A stretch of 8,164 nt of DNA, from assembly GCA_947177645.1 (NCBI GenBank), contig CAMWVJ010000042.1:1-8164 (forward strand), given 5' to 3'. Below are positions 8,027-8,164 of the stretch, piece by piece. A program made the position numbers and the translations under genes. Positions within the stretch are counted from its first letter, which is position 1. Each line of letters begins with the position of its first letter. The notes below the pieces were generated by a model. That model did not search any database. It saw nothing but the letters and a program-made list of their open reading frames with translations, and was not told the DNA's origin. The stretch comes from an uncultured Desulfovibrio sp. GTDB lineage: Bacteria > Desulfobacterota > Desulfovibrionia > Desulfovibrionales > Desulfovibrionaceae.

Positions 8027-8164
8027 CCGTCTGGAGCGAAGCGGAAGACGGGTGCTGCGACCGAATGGCGGCGCGAAGCGCCGTGCCCGTTGGCGAGCAC
8101 AGCGAGCCTTACGGGCATCGACAGCAGCGATGGTGCCGGAAGAATCCTAAAAAATAAGATTTTT
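8027..8164 (+). repeat. Interspersed inverted-repeat unit, right copy, interrupted and cut by the window edge
   Basis: Positions 8027-8057 and 8133-8164 together equal the reverse complement of 1959-2021, less one base lost at the window edge. The plus strand forms the same hairpin: CCGTCT (8027-8032), GGA, GCGAAGC (8036-8042), GGA, AGACGG (8046-8051). Between the two matching parts are 75 additional bases carrying another structured module. The similarity stops near 8027, so the closing TTAGGAT arm present in the left copy (minus strand) is missing here, while ATCCTAA at 8144-8150 is kept. The match is still running at the end of the window, so the unit probably continues beyond it. Confidence 0.85.
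8058..8132 (-). repeat. 75-bp structured module inserted in the right repeat copy (module copy B)
   Basis: The insertion splits the right repeat unit between its GGGTGCTG and GTGCCGG parts (the exact boundary can slide by two bases). It holds a perfect 6-bp hairpin with a GAA triloop (CGGCGC 8069-8074, GCGCCG 8078-8083) and a longer hairpin closed by GCCCGT (8085-8090) and ACGGGC (8111-8116). Inside the latter, GGCGAGC (8092-8098) faces GCGAGCC (8102-8108) with tandem GA/GA mismatches and an ACA loop. Its reverse complement aligns with the module at 1808-1870. Confidence 0.65.

Noticed and set aside
7765..8157. 130-codon plus-strand frame across the operon promoter and the right repeat
   Set aside because: It overlaps the permease 5' end on the opposite strand, the promoter and the structured repeat; no domain is seen.

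Overview
This is a GC-rich bacterial window with strong G/C preference at third codon positions. It carries two convergent blocks of transport and envelope genes, separated by a repeat-filled intergenic region. A bifunctional heptose kinase/ADP-heptose synthase (HldE) points to a Gram-negative cell that makes lipopolysaccharide. The gene mix and composition fit a Desulfovibrio-type sulfate reducer, but that placement is an impression and not a demonstrated result.

Layout. Positions 3-1651 (+) hold an ATPase and an ABC-3 family permease, two parts of a zinc/manganese-type metal importer joined by an ATGA overlap. The binding protein is not in the window. Positions 1652-2076 contain no gene and are a mosaic of inverted repeats and hairpins. 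Positions 7859-2077 (-) form one tightly packed four-gene operon: a MacB/FtsX-type ABC permease, a fused ABC ATPase-glycosyltransferase, hldE and glucokinase. The gaps are 11 nt, a 1-base TGATG overlap and an 8-base overlap. Positions 7860-8026 hold a good sigma70-type promoter for this operon (TTGACA, 17 bp, TACATT) with dyads over both boxes. Positions 8027-8164 hold an inverted copy of the repeat found at 1959-2021, interrupted by a 75-bp structured module.

How the genes may work together. HldE makes the ADP-heptose precursor of the LPS inner core, and glucokinase makes glucose 6-phosphate for sugar nucleotides. The glycosyltransferase half of the fusion would transfer a sugar to an envelope acceptor, and the ATPase half would pair with the adjacent permease. 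A combined glycan-assembly and ABC-transport operon is a reasonable inference; substrate and direction are unknown.

Most notable points: (1) a single 698-residue protein joining a complete MacB/LolD-type ATPase to a complete GT4-like glycosyltransferase; (2) a modular, hairpin-rich repeat family in opposite orientation on both sides of the operon, whose shared module keeps its fold while its stem sequence changes.
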